A stretch of 64,000 bases of DNA, from contig CAYVUV010000356.1 in assembly GCA_964455095.1 (NCBI GenBank), positions 62,001 to 126,000 of the forward strand, in the 5' to 3' direction. A program made the translations under genes and the position numbers. The stretch's first letter is position 1; each line of letters opens with the position of its first letter. This document shows positions 8,313-19,600 of this stretch, in pieces. The notes beneath the pieces were generated by a model. That model saw only the letters and a program-made list of their open reading frames with translations, was not told where the DNA came from and did no database searches. The DNA comes from CAYVUV01 sp964455095. GTDB lineage: Bacteria; Desulfobacterota; Binatia; HRBIN30; CADEER01.

Positions 8313-8588
8313 TCAGTGCATTGCGATGCCGCGCGCGGCCCGTGCTGCCCGGATGCGTTCGCGGCGTGCTGCGGTCTCCTCGCGGTCGGCCGCGATACGG
8401 TCGCAGGCTTCGATCCGGGCGCTGGTGACCCCAAGCGCCGTCTTGATCTCGTCGTCCGCCTTGCCGGCGGTGCGCGCGGCGGCGATGTCGTCGCATGAGG
8501 GGCGGCGTGCCTGTGCCGTACCGGCGCTCACGATCAGCGCCGCCGCCACGCCGGCGATCAGTCCCCAAGGCCAAGCGATATTGCGCAT
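8313..8588 (-). CDS. Small exported protein, Arg/Ala-rich C-terminus
   Basis: The ATG at 8588 gives a 91-aa product with a hydrophobic signal segment (MRNIAWPWGLIAGVAAALIVSAGTAQA). The mature part has two Cys residues (SCDDI and EACDRI) that could form one disulfide, then a highly charged Arg/Glu/Ala helix. It reads like a small periplasmic helical protein. I recognise no family. It lies 93 bp upstream of the calcium-loop protein gene on the same strand and may share its transcript. Confidence 0.6.
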   Translation of the reverse strand: MRNIAWPWGLIAGVAAALIVSAGTAQARRPSCDDIAAARTAGKADDEIKTALGVTSARIEACDRIAADREETAARRERIRAARAARGIAMH

Positions 8589-8695
8589 ACGGCACCGGTA
8601 ATCGCCGCACACAGTAAAGTCAACTGCGCGCGGCGCGGGTCGTGAGATCACCGGCTGGTTGGCTTTTCGACCGTCCGGCGCGGGAGGAGCGAGGA

Positions 8696-8860
8696 TCAGG
8701 CGATGCTGCGCTTGGGCTTCGTGATGACCACGACTTCTTGCCCGTTCACGCGGACCGTTCGCCGGTCGTTCGCATTGGAGACCGGTTTTGCGGCCTGCTT
8801 GCGAGCGCGGGCTTCCCGCCACGTGCGCAGCTCCTTTTCCAGGTCATTCGTCTTGAGCAT
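8696..8860 (-). CDS. 54-aa small basic protein downstream of rpoD
   Basis: The ATG at 8860 follows AGGGAGG in the minus orientation. The 54-aa product starts MLKTNDLEKELRTWREARARK, an amphipathic charged helix, and ends in a beta-type stretch (TVRVNGQEVVVITKPKRSIA). It is cytoplasmic by composition. It begins 50 nt after the rpoD stop, so it may be read from the rpoD transcript. No family is recognised. Its good ribosome-binding site and non-random residue pattern support it as a real gene. Confidence 0.6.
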   Translation of the reverse strand: MLKTNDLEKELRTWREARARKQAAKPVSNANDRRTVRVNGQEVVVITKPKRSIA

Positions 8861-8910
8861 CGCCTCCCTCCCTTACCCCCCAACCACCAGAGACGTGGCG
8901 CAACTGGAGC

Positions 8911-10656
<1,746 letters not shown>

Positions 10657-11024
10657 TGTCCTCACCTCTCTACTCCCCACGTTCAGGAGGCGGGTTCACC
10701 CGTGCGCCGTCCTCTAACCGCCCGAGGATGGGCGCGCCGCACCAGAGACCGTTACACGCGCGCTGTCGCGTCAGTGTGCTCGGCACCAACACGCGTTCCA
10801 ATTGCAGGAGTGCACGACAGTCGATTCCCGGGGGGATAGGCGCATACGGAGAACAGCCCTATCGGGACTGGAATCCTTTAGTCGTGCGCCCATGACGAGT
10901 CAAGGGGCGAAATCGCGCTCGGCGGCAGGTTTTTTCGCGGCGGTGGAGATGTCGGCTGGCGCGGGCGCGGAGGCAAGGGGCGGGGCGGTTCCGCCGTCGG
11001 GGCGGACGTGGTACGCGAGCCGCC
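10657..11024. other. Divergent intergenic region between rpoD and surE
   Basis: About 368 bp separate the rpoD and surE starts. I found no tRNA, no convincing small gene and no clear -35/-10 pair on either strand. A short frame from 10892 is low-complexity Ala/Gly/Arg coding without a ribosome-binding site and runs into surE out of frame. The region must contain the rpoD promoter(s), and its length leaves room for regulation. Confidence 0.5.
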
Positions 11025-11849
11025 ATGCGGACCCTGTTGGTGACCAACGACGATGGAATCGACTCGCCGACGCTCATGCCGTTGGCGGTGGCGCTGGCGG
11101 AGCTGGGCACGGTGCGCGTGGTCGTTCCGCATCGCGAGCGGAGCTGGATCGGCAAGGCGATCTCGCGCTTCGAGCGCGTGCGGGTCGAGCGCACGGCACG
11201 TGCGGGGGTCGAAATGCACGCCGTCCACGGCACCCCGGCTGATTGCGTCAGCCTCGGGGTGCACGCGCTCTTCGCAGACCCGCCCGACCTGGTCGTCTCC
11301 GGGATCAACCTCGGGCTGAACTACGGCACCGCATTCGTCTTCTCCAGCGGCACGGTCGGCGCCGCCTTCGAAGCCGCGCTGGCCGGGGTGCCGAGCATCG
11401 CCTTCTCGATGGCCATTCCGTCCGACGCCTACGGTCTGGCGGGTGCCGATCGGGCCGCACTGCTCGGCCCGCGCTGTGGGCACGCCGCGGCCACGGCGCT
11501 CGCCATCACCCGCACGGTCATCGAGCGCGGCTTTCCCGCCGCGGTCGACGTGCTGTCGGTCAATATGCCGGCCGAGGTGACGCCAGCGACGCCGCGGCGC
11601 CTGACGCGCGTGACCCGCGCGCGCTACGGCGCGCTCTTCTCGCCGACGGCCGATGGGATCTACCAGCACCGCTTCCGCTCGTACGCGCCGATCGAAAGGT
11701 GTCCCGACGGCGACATCGAGACAGTGGGCGGGGGCATGGTCTCCATCGCGCCGATGCGCCTCGATCTCAATACGCCGGTGTCCGACGAGGTGCGGCGCGG
11801 GCTCGAACAGTCGGGTGAGCGCGGCGCCGGACCGTCTGATCAGTCGTAG
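11025..11849 (+). CDS. surE: 5'/3'-nucleotidase SurE
   Basis: The 274-aa protein starts MRTLLVTNDDGIDSP, with the metal-binding NDDG of SurE at residues 8-11. It continues with the family motifs GTPADCV, SGINLGLNYG and SGTVGAAFEA. SurE removes phosphate from nucleoside monophosphates and is linked to stationary-phase survival. Length is normal. The 3' end overlaps the inositol-phosphate synthase gene tail to tail by 10 bp. Confidence 0.95.
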   Translation: MRTLLVTNDDGIDSPTLMPLAVALAELGTVRVVVPHRERSWIGKAISRFERVRVERTARAGVEMHAVHGTPADCVSLGVHALFADPPDLVVSGINLGLNYGTAFVFSSGTVGAAFEAALAGVPSIAFSMAIPSDAYGLAGADRAALLGPRCGHAAATALAITRTVIERGFPAAVDVLSVNMPAEVTPATPRRLTRVTRARYGALFSPTADGIYQHRFRSYAPIERCPDGDIETVGGGMVSIAPMRLDLNTPVSDEVRRGLEQSGERGAGPSDQS

Positions 11850-13156
11850 TACTCGAGCCCGAGGTGCGTGATCAGCTCTGCGCCGCGCAGGTAGCGCAGC
11901 GTGTTCTTCAGCTTCATGAGCTGGATGAACAGATCGTGCTCGGGGTACAAACCGGGCGCGGTCTGCGGGCTCTTGAAATAGAAGGAGAGCCACTCCTGCA
12001 CGCCGTGCATGCCGGCGCGCTGTGCGAGATCGAGAAACAGGGCCAGGTCGAGCACCAGCGGCGCGGCGAGGATCGAGTCGCGGCAGAGGAAGTTGACCTT
12101 GATCTGCATCGGGTAGCCGAGCCACCCGAAGACGTCGATGTTGTCCCACCCTTCCTTGTTGTCGCCGCGCGGCGGGTAGTAGTGGATGCTGACGCGGTGG
12201 ACGTAGTCGCCGTAGAGCTCGGGGTTGCGGTCCTTGCTCAGAATGACATCGAGTACCGAGAGCTTGCTCTCCTCCTTGGTGCGGAACGATGACGGTTCGT
12301 CGAGCACCTCGCCATCGCGGTTGCCGAGGATGTTGGTCGAGAACCAGCCGCTCAACCCGAGCATCCGCGCCTTGATCCCGGGCGCGAGGATCGTCTTCAT
12401 CAGCGTCTGGCCGGTCTTGAAGTCCTTGCCGCAGATCGGCACGCGGCGCGTCTCCGCCAGCTCGACCAGGGCCGGGACGTCGGCGGTGAGGTTGGGCGCG
12501 CCGTTGGCGAACGGAATGCCGAGCCGCAGCGCGGCGTAGGCGTAGACCATGCTCGGCGCGATGCCGGCGTCGTTGGCGCGCAGCCCGGCTTCGAAAGCCG
12601 CCAAGCTCTGGTGCACGGCGCTCGGGCGCAGGAAGCTCTCCGTGCTGCCGCACCAGATCATGACCAGACGGCTGACCCCGGTGCGGGCGCGGAAGCCTTC
12701 GATGTCGGCCATCACCGCCTCGGCCAGCGCCATCTTGCTCGGCGCGCTCTTGACGTGCGTGCCGTGCAGCCGTTTGACGAAGTCGGGATCGAACACCGCC
12801 GGCCAGGGCTTGATCGACGAGAGCTCCGGGCGCACCTGTTCGAGCTGGGCCGGGCTGAGCACCCCCGCGTGCAGCGCGCTCTCGTAGGCGTCGTCGGGAA
12901 AGATGTCCCAGCCGCCGAAGACCAGGTCGCTCACACCGGCCAGCGGCACGAAGTCGCGAATGAACGGCGTATTGTTGTCGGTGCGTTTGCCGAGTCGGAT
13001 CGTGCCGAGTTGCGTCAGCGAGCCGATGGGCCTGCCGAGGCCCTTCTTGATCAGTTCGACCCCGGCGATCAGGGTCGTGCTGACCGCGCCCAGTCCCGGC
13101 AGGAGCACGCCCAGCTGCCCTTCCGCCGGGGCGATCTCTGTCCCAGGTGCGATCAT
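11840..13156 (-). CDS. Inositol-3-phosphate synthase
   Basis: The 438-aa protein converts glucose-6-phosphate to 1L-myo-inositol-1-phosphate using bound NAD. Visible signatures are the N-terminal dinucleotide motif GLGAVSTTLIAG, the conserved NGAPNL stretch, CGKDFKTGQT with the catalytic-region Lys residues, LSGWFSTNILGNRDGE, and FLCRDSILAAPLVLDL. It is of the long form shared by eukaryotes and some bacteria. The product could feed inositol phospholipids or compatible solutes; the inositol-phosphatase-family gene at 28404 is a possible but unlinked partner. It is divergent from the M23 peptidase gene. Confidence 0.93.
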   Translation of the reverse strand: MIAPGTEIAPAEGQLGVLLPGLGAVSTTLIAGVELIKKGLGRPIGSLTQLGTIRLGKRTDNNTPFIRDFVPLAGVSDLVFGGWDIFPDDAYESALHAGVLSPAQLEQVRPELSSIKPWPAVFDPDFVKRLHGTHVKSAPSKMALAEAVMADIEGFRARTGVSRLVMIWCGSTESFLRPSAVHQSLAAFEAGLRANDAGIAPSMVYAYAALRLGIPFANGAPNLTADVPALVELAETRRVPICGKDFKTGQTLMKTILAPGIKARMLGLSGWFSTNILGNRDGEVLDEPSSFRTKEESKLSVLDVILSKDRNPELYGDYVHRVSIHYYPPRGDNKEGWDNIDVFGWLGYPMQIKVNFLCRDSILAAPLVLDLALFLDLAQRAGMHGVQEWLSFYFKSPQTAPGLYPEHDLFIQLMKLKNTLRYLRGAELITHLGLEYYD

Positions 13157-13279
13157 GATGTCGCGCCTGCTTAGTGGACTCCCTCCGACAAGGCAAGGAA
13201 GGCGGCGCGAACGCGGCGCTGGCTTGACATGGTGGAGGCATTCAGGAACCGTCGGCTCGGTGAGGGTTGGGTCACAGCG

Positions 13280-14716
13280 ATGCGCGCGCTGTTAGCTGCG
13301 GCGGCGGCATTCCTCATCATCGCCCTGGCGGGGCTGTGGTGGGTCAAGTTCGAGCGCCAGCCGCCGCTCGTGACATTCGATGCCGAGCACCCGGTCGTCG
13401 GTGGCAACGCGACGTGGGACGTCGTCGTGCGCGGTTCGGGCCCCGGCTTGCGCCAGATCGACGTGCGCCTGACGGCCGGCGGCCAGACGCACGCGCTGTT
13501 CTCGGAGACCATTCCGCCGTCGGGCTGGCGCGGCAGCGGTGTCACCGAGCGGCGCCTGCATGTCGAGGCTGACCTGCGCACGCTCGGCGTGCCCGAAGGA
13601 CCGGCGCAAGTCGAGGTGTTCGCCGACACGTATGCCTGGCACCTGGTCGAGCCGCGGAGCGGTGCGATCGCGTCGCAGACGGTGACGATCGACCTCACGG
13701 CGCCGCCCCTCGAGCTGCTGACGACGCAACACAACCTGCGTCTGGGCGGCGTGGCGGTAGCGTTGTTCCGCGTTGGGGAGGACACCGAGCGCGCCGGCGT
13801 CGCGGTGGGTGACTACTACTTTCCCGCCACCCGCGGCTACTTCGCCGACCCGGGGATCGCCCTGGCGCTCTTCGCCGTGCCGCAGGATCTGTCTGTCGAC
13901 GCACGCCCCGTCGTGCGCGTGGCCGATGCGGTCGGCAACACGCGCGAGGCCGCTCTGCCGATTCGCATCAAGGGCCGGGTGTTTCCGGAGCGGTCGCTGA
14001 ACATCGACGATGCCTTCCTGCAGCGCAAGATGCCCGACATCTATGCGGCCAACGGGCTGACGCTGCCGAGCGATCTGGTCGCGGCCTACCTGGCGGTCAA
14101 CCGGGACCTGCGCCGCGAGTCGGAGAAGCAACTGCGCGCCGCGACGGAGAAGTCGGCTCCCGCCCCGCTGTGGGACGGCGTCTTCCGACGCCAGTCGAAT
14201 GCGGCGCCGATGAGTGCCTTCGCCGACCGGCGTTCCTACGTGCACGATGGCACGGTCATCGACCGCCAGACGCATCTCGGGTACGACCTCGCCTCGCTGC
14301 TGCGCGCGCCGGTCGAGGCGACGCAGCGCGGGACGGTGGTGTTGGCCGGAAACCTCGGCATCTACGGCAACACCGTCGTGCTCGATCACGGGCTCGGCGT
14401 CAGCTCGCTGTACGGGCACCTGAGCACCATCGCGGTGAAGATGGGTCAGGAGGTGCAGGCGGGGGAGACGCTGGGCCAGACCGGCGAGACCGGGCTGGCC
14501 GGTGGCGACCACCTGCACTTCTCCATCCTGGTGCACGGCGTGCACGTCGATCCGGTCGAGTGGTGGGACCCGAAATGGATGCGCGAGCACGTGACGGCGA
14601 TGTTGAACATGTATCCCGCCGCGGCGCCGGTGGCTGCGGCGGCGGCGCCGGCGGCCCCGGACGCACCCGCCGACGGGGCGGCACCACGAGAGGGTGATGG
14701 CGAAGCGCGACCGTGA
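13280..14716 (+). CDS. Membrane-anchored M23 (LytM-type) peptidase
   Basis: The ATG at 13280 gives a 478-aa product with an N-terminal signal anchor (MRALLAAAAAFLIIALAGLWWV); an in-frame ATG at 13229 adds 17 residues and cannot be excluded. The long middle part is beta-rich and periplasmic. The C-terminal M23 domain has HLGYD, GNTVVLDHGLGVSSLYGHL and the HLHF zinc motif, matching lysostaphin-type glycyl-glycine endopeptidases. The tail is Ala/Pro-rich. It probably cuts or binds peptidoglycan cross-links. The next gene overlaps its end and is translationally coupled. Confidence 0.88.
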   Translation: MRALLAAAAAFLIIALAGLWWVKFERQPPLVTFDAEHPVVGGNATWDVVVRGSGPGLRQIDVRLTAGGQTHALFSETIPPSGWRGSGVTERRLHVEADLRTLGVPEGPAQVEVFADTYAWHLVEPRSGAIASQTVTIDLTAPPLELLTTQHNLRLGGVAVALFRVGEDTERAGVAVGDYYFPATRGYFADPGIALALFAVPQDLSVDARPVVRVADAVGNTREAALPIRIKGRVFPERSLNIDDAFLQRKMPDIYAANGLTLPSDLVAAYLAVNRDLRRESEKQLRAATEKSAPAPLWDGVFRRQSNAAPMSAFADRRSYVHDGTVIDRQTHLGYDLASLLRAPVEATQRGTVVLAGNLGIYGNTVVLDHGLGVSSLYGHLSTIAVKMGQEVQAGETLGQTGETGLAGGDHLHFSILVHGVHVDPVEWWDPKWMREHVTAMLNMYPAAAPVAAAAAPAAPDAPADGAAPREGDGEARP

Positions 14717-15875
14717 CGAGTCGCTGCGGGCGGGCGAGGCGCTACTGCAATCGTGGGGTGTCGCCGGCAATGCGGCGCCCTCTGTACTGACCGCGTCGAT
14801 GGGCCGCGACGCCGCGGCGGACCTCGCCATTGCGCAGCGCCTGGGGGCCTTGCCCGGCGACGAGAGCGTCGCGCTGTTGCAGCAGCTCGAGGCCGCCAGC
14901 GCCGACAAGCTCGTGCACAAGGAGGTCAAGCGCGCCCTCTACCGCCTCGAGCAGCGCGGCGTCGCTGTCCCCGCCGCTCCGACACCAGCGGCGGTCGGGC
15001 CGATCGTTCCCGCCGCCATCGAGGGCTATCTGTCGCCAATCGACGGCCGTGGCGACCAGCTGGTGTGGTTGGTCAAGCCGCGCAGCGGCGGCGTCCTGCA
15101 CCTGTTCGCCGTGATCAACGACCCCGATGGCATGCGCGAGACCGATCTCACGGTAGTGACGCGCAAGGCGCTCAAGGCCGTGCGCGGCGAGCTCCAGGCG
15201 AAGCATGAGCTGACCTTGGTACCGGCGGATTGGCGCTACTGCGATTTCCTCATGCGCCGAGCGTTCGCCTGGGCGCGGGCGCGCGAAGCGCGGATCGAGG
15301 GCGACTACCCGGCTTTGCGCGCGCAGCTCGTCCACGAGCCCGGCCTCGAGGAGATGCCGCCGCTGATCCTGGCGCACGTCGACGCGGCGGCGTTGACCGC
15401 GGACGATGAGCGGCTGGCGCAGTCGGGGACGCTGATCGAGCAGAAAGAGTTTCGCACGTGGGTGTTCACACCCGAGCAGCTCAAGCCGTATCTCGACGAG
15501 CTCGCGGCGATTCGCGACAGCCCGCTGGTGCTCGACCGCGCCCAACAGGAAGAGCGCTTTCGCAGCGTCATCGACGGGGCCGTGGAGCGCCTGTTCGGCG
15601 GCGCGTCGCGCGACAGCTGGGTGCGTTGGCTGTACGAGACGGCCTATGTCTTTTGGAGCACCGGCCGCCGTGAGCCGGCGCGCACGGCGGTCACCGTGGC
15701 GGCCGCGCTGGCGCGCAGCGCGCACGGCGGTCGCGGGATCCCGTTCTGCGAGCACCTGGCGCGCGGCAGCCTGGCGCTGTACTTCCAGGCGGCCGCGCAG
15801 CAGGAAGCCGAGCGCTCGCAGAGCTCGCTCATCGTCACCCCCCAGCAGCTGCGGGCCGAGCGCGAGCGGCGCTAG
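14697..15875 (+). CDS. Conserved-looking protein of unknown function coupled to M23 peptidase
   Basis: The start at 14697 (ATG, with a GTG one codon earlier) lies inside the end of the M23 gene after GAGAGGG, so the pair is translationally coupled. The product is about 392 aa, without signal peptide or membrane segment, mainly helical and acidic/basic mixed. The N-terminal 100 residues look like a HEAT-type or armadillo-like helical scaffold, then a segment with WLVKPRSGGVLHLFAVIND follows. I recognise no enzyme motif. Its 3' end overlaps the hydrolase gene by 4 bp tail to tail. Confidence 0.7.
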   Translation: MAKRDRDESLRAGEALLQSWGVAGNAAPSVLTASMGRDAAADLAIAQRLGALPGDESVALLQQLEAASADKLVHKEVKRALYRLEQRGVAVPAAPTPAAVGPIVPAAIEGYLSPIDGRGDQLVWLVKPRSGGVLHLFAVINDPDGMRETDLTVVTRKALKAVRGELQAKHELTLVPADWRYCDFLMRRAFAWARAREARIEGDYPALRAQLVHEPGLEEMPPLILAHVDAAALTADDERLAQSGTLIEQKEFRTWVFTPEQLKPYLDELAAIRDSPLVLDRAQQEERFRSVIDGAVERLFGGASRDSWVRWLYETAYVFWSTGRREPARTAVTVAAALARSAHGGRGIPFCEHLARGSLALYFQAAAQQEAERSQSSLIVTPQQLRAERERR

Positions 15876-16612
15876 AGCTCGACGCTCAGGCCATCCTCGG
15901 CGATCTCGAGGGCGATCTCGGCGCGGCGCGCGAGCACCTCGCGGCCGACGTGTGTCAGCACCAACCGCCGGCAGCCGAAGCGGTGATGGTTGGCGGCGAG
16001 CCGCGGGTAGTCGAGATGGTAGTCGACGCGCGTCTCGAAGTAGCAGCATTCGCAGATGAACAGATCCGTTCCCTGCGACTGGACGACCAGCTCTTCGGTC
16101 CACCCGGTATCGCCCGAGTAGAGGATCGTCTTGCCCTCGACCGTCAGCCGCAGCGCCAGTGAGATCTCGGTTTCCTGGTGCGGGACGCGGAAGGGCAGCA
16201 GCTCGACGGCGCCGACCGAGACGCGACTGCCCGGCTCCACCTCGATGCAGCGGTAGGGGAACGGCAACGGCTTCGCCGCCAGGTTTCGGTACATGGCGCG
16301 GTAGAGGTCGAGGACGCGCTGTTCGGTGCCGGGTGGCCCCACGAGGGTGAACGGGCGCTGGCGTCCGGTCTCGAGCGTCCAGGCGAGAAGGAGGAACGGC
16401 AGCCCCGCGAAGTGATCGCCGTGCAGGTGACTCAGCAGAACGGCGTCGATGTCATTGAGCGCAATGCCGGCGCGCCGCAGAGCGAGCAGGGCGGTCGGCC
16501 CACAGTCGAGCAGAACGCACGCCGAGGGCGCGCTGACCAGATAGCTGGCGTGACAGCGACCCGACGCGTTGAAGGCGTCGCCGCCGCCGAGGAAGGTGAC
16601 TTGGATGCTCAC
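15872..16612 (-). CDS. MBL-fold metallohydrolase, RNase Z-like
   Basis: The 246-aa protein has the beta-lactamase-fold metal motif HLHGDH at about residues 63-68, an N-terminal FLGGGDAFNASGR strand-loop, a later conserved SGDTG, and a terminal LTHVG His. This arrangement resembles RNase Z and related phosphodiesterases, but the exosite arm of true RNase Z is not evident. A GAGGTGGAG ribosome-binding site precedes the ATG. It begins 15 bp after the NAD-GDH stop on the same strand, so the two are probably co-transcribed. Substrate is unknown. Confidence 0.85.
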   Translation of the reverse strand: MSIQVTFLGGGDAFNASGRCHASYLVSAPSACVLLDCGPTALLALRRAGIALNDIDAVLLSHLHGDHFAGLPFLLLAWTLETGRQRPFTLVGPPGTEQRVLDLYRAMYRNLAAKPLPFPYRCIEVEPGSRVSVGAVELLPFRVPHQETEISLALRLTVEGKTILYSGDTGWTEELVVQSQGTDLFICECCYFETRVDYHLDYPRLAANHHRFGCRRLVLTHVGREVLARRAEIALEIAEDGLSVEL

Positions 16613-16627
16613 TCCACCTCGGTGCCG

Positions 16628-19600
16628 TCACGCCTCGGCAGGACGCACCAATCGACCGAGCTCGTGCATTGCGACCAACATCCCCGCCATGGCCGCTCGC
16701 GGCGCCGCCTTGAGATCGGCAATGATGCTGCGCAACCGCGCCAGCTCCGCCGCATGTGCCTCGGCATAGCGGTCCATGCAGGTGTCGAGATCGCCGCCGC
16801 TCTGTTCGCACGACAGCACGGCGATGCAGAGCTGCCGGCGAGCGAACAGCAGCTCTTCGAGCAGTCCGCCGAGCGCGCGTTGTTCCCAGCGGTCTTCGCC
16901 GGCCGCCGCCGGCAGCGCGCGCCGCATCCAGTCGAGATCGGCCAGCGCGCCGACGCGCAAATAGGCCTGCGCGACATCCGGTGGCGGGCGATCGAGGGCG
17001 GTGGCGATGAGCGCGATCTCCAGCAGGTCCTGCGCGGCCGTGAGTCGAGTCAGATCATCGGCGAGGGTGGGGTCGAGGCCGAGCGCGACGAGCCGCGCGA
17101 CTTCCGTGCGATGCCACTCGCGCCAATCAGCCGGCTGCAGCTCGGGCCAAGAACGCAAGAGGCTGCGCGCGGGCTGCTCGAAGCGGTCGATGAGCACCCC
17201 CGGCGCGATCGGCTCCGCGTGCGTCTCCACGACCCACCGGGTGGCGTTCTCGACTTCGCGTTCGAACATTCTGCGGCACGCGAGCTCTGCGTCGGCGGAA
17301 AGAAACGCGCGCCGGGCCGTGAGCCGTTCGAGAAGGTCCTCGCCGTTGCACACCGCCATCGCGACGGTCCATGCGGCGACGAGGTCGATCGGGTCGCGCC
17401 CGGTATCGCGCGCCAGGCGAGTGAGGAAGGTCATGCCCATCGTGTCGACGAGTCGGTTGGCCAGCTCGACCGCGATGATCTCGCGTCGCAGCGGGTGTTG
17501 CCGCACCGACGACCCGAAGCGCTGGTTCACGACGTCGGGAAAGTAGTCGCACAGAAACGGCTCGAGCTCGGGCGCATCGCACAGCGTCGAGGTGAGAAGG
17601 CGGCGCTGCAAGTCGAGCTTGGTGAACGCGAGCAGCACGGCGAGCTCGGGTCGGGTCAGTCCGACGTAACGGCTGCGGCGGGCGCGCAGATCCTCGCGCG
17701 TCGGCAACTGCTCCCATCGGCGGTTGAGCCCGGCCGTCTCTTCGAGTGTGGCCATCAGATCGCGAAAGGCACTGAGCCCGGTGCGCGAGCTCGCTTGATC
17801 GAGGCTCAGGCGCAGGGCCTGGCGGTGGTTGTGGGCGAGCACGCGCTCGCAGACATCACCGGCCAGCTCGGCGAGCAGCGCATTGCGCTGCTCGACCGTC
17901 AGCTCGCGGCGCGCCACCGGCGGCTGCAAGGCGATCTTGAGATTGACCTCGTGGTCGGAACAGTCGACGCCGCCGGAGTTGTCGATCGCATCGGTGTTCA
18001 GGCGCCCGTCGGCCAGGGCGAACTCGATGCGGGCGCGCTGTGTGAAGCCGAGGTTGCCGCCCTCGGCCACGACGCGCACGCGCAGCTGGCGGGCGTCGAT
18101 GCGCACGGCGTCATTGGCCGAGTCGGCAATCTCCGCGTGTGTTTCGTCGCTGGCTTTGACGTAGGTGCCGATGCCGCCGTTCCAGAGCAGGTCGGCCTGC
18201 ATCGACAGCACGGCGCGCACGAGGTCTTCCCCCGACACCGGATCTGATCCGAGGTCCAACATGGCGCGCGCCGCGAGCGCGAGATCGACGACTTTCGCGT
18301 CGCGCCGGTAGACCCCGCCGCCCGGGCTGATGGAGGCGGGGTCGTAGTCGTCCCAACCCGAACGCGGCAGGCGAAACAGGCGCTCGCGCTCGCGAAACGC
18401 GCGCTCCGGGTCCGGCGCCGGATCGAGGAACACGTGCCGATGGTTGAAGGCCGCCCGCAGCAGCAGGGTTCGTGCGCGCAGCACCCCGTTGCCGAAAACG
18501 TCGCCGCTCATGTCGCCGATGCCGATGACCGCCACCGGCTCGCGGTCGACGTCGCGCCCGAGCTCGCGAAAGTGCTGTCGGACACTCTCCCAAGCTCCGC
18601 GCGCCGTGATTGCGAGTTGCTTGTGGTCGTACCCCGTGGCGCCACCCGAGGCGAAGGAATCGCCGAGCCAGAAGCCGCGCTGCACCGCGATGGAGTTGGC
18701 GATGTCGGAGAACTGCGCTGTGCCTTTGTCGGCGGCGACGACCAGATACGGATCGGGTTCGTCGTAGATCATCTGTCCGCGCGGTGAGATAATGCGCCCG
18801 TTTTCAATGGTGTCGGTGATCGAGAGCAGGGCCTCGATCAGCGTGCGATAGGCGCGCTCCGCGTCGCCTGCGGCGCGCGCAGTCCCCGGCCGGTGTTTGA
18901 CGACGAAGCCACCCTTGGCCCCGGCCGGAACGATGACGGCGTTCTTGACCACCTGGGTGCGCATCAGGCCCAGGATCTCGGCACGAAAATCGTCCGGCCG
19001 GTCGCTGTGGCGGATGCCGCCGCGCGCGACCCGTGCGGCGCGGAGGTGGATGCCTTCCATGTGCGGGGCGTGGACGTACGCTTCGAACATCGGCCGCGGC
19101 AGCGACAAGTGGGGCAGCCGCGCCGCGTCGAGCTTGATCGCGATGGCGCCCGGTGCCGCACCCTCGGATGCTGCAATGTAGAAGTTGGTGCGCACCGTCG
19201 CGGCGACCGCGGCGCCGAGCGCCCGCAAGACGCGGTCGTGTCCGAGGCTCTGTACGGCGTCCACGCTGGTCTGGAAGGCGGCCTCGGCTTCGGCCACGGG
19301 GCCTTCCGCTCGCCGCGCCGGGGCGTACGGGGATGCGTCGGGATCGAGCTTGACGGCGAAGAGGCGGAACAGCCGCCGCGCGCACTCCGGGTATTCGGTC
19401 AGCGCTTCGATCAGGGTGGTGCGACTGGCCGTGCCGACCTGACGCGCATGCTCGACGTAGGCGCGCAGCAGGTCGACCGCACGCCACTCGAGCCCGGCGC
19501 GCAGCACGAGCGCGTTCAAGGCGTCGTTCTCCACCGCGCCATCGCGCACCGCGTGCAGGGCGGGGACCAGCAGCGGCGCGGCTGCCGCAATGTTGATCTC

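Noticed and set aside
10892..11242. A small plus-strand gene between rpoD and surE
   Set aside because: It has no ribosome-binding site, reads Ala/Gly/Arg low complexity and overlaps surE in another frame.
13224..13229. A perfect TTGACA before the M23 gene as a promoter
   Set aside because: No acceptable -10 hexamer lies 16-18 bp downstream, so I did not call a promoter.
10878..13241. A 787-codon minus-strand frame opposite surE and overlapping inositol-phosphate synthase
   Set aside because: Composition is Arg/Ala/Pro-rich without domain motifs, and both underlying regions are fully explained by recognised enzymes in other frames. It is a high-G+C shadow.
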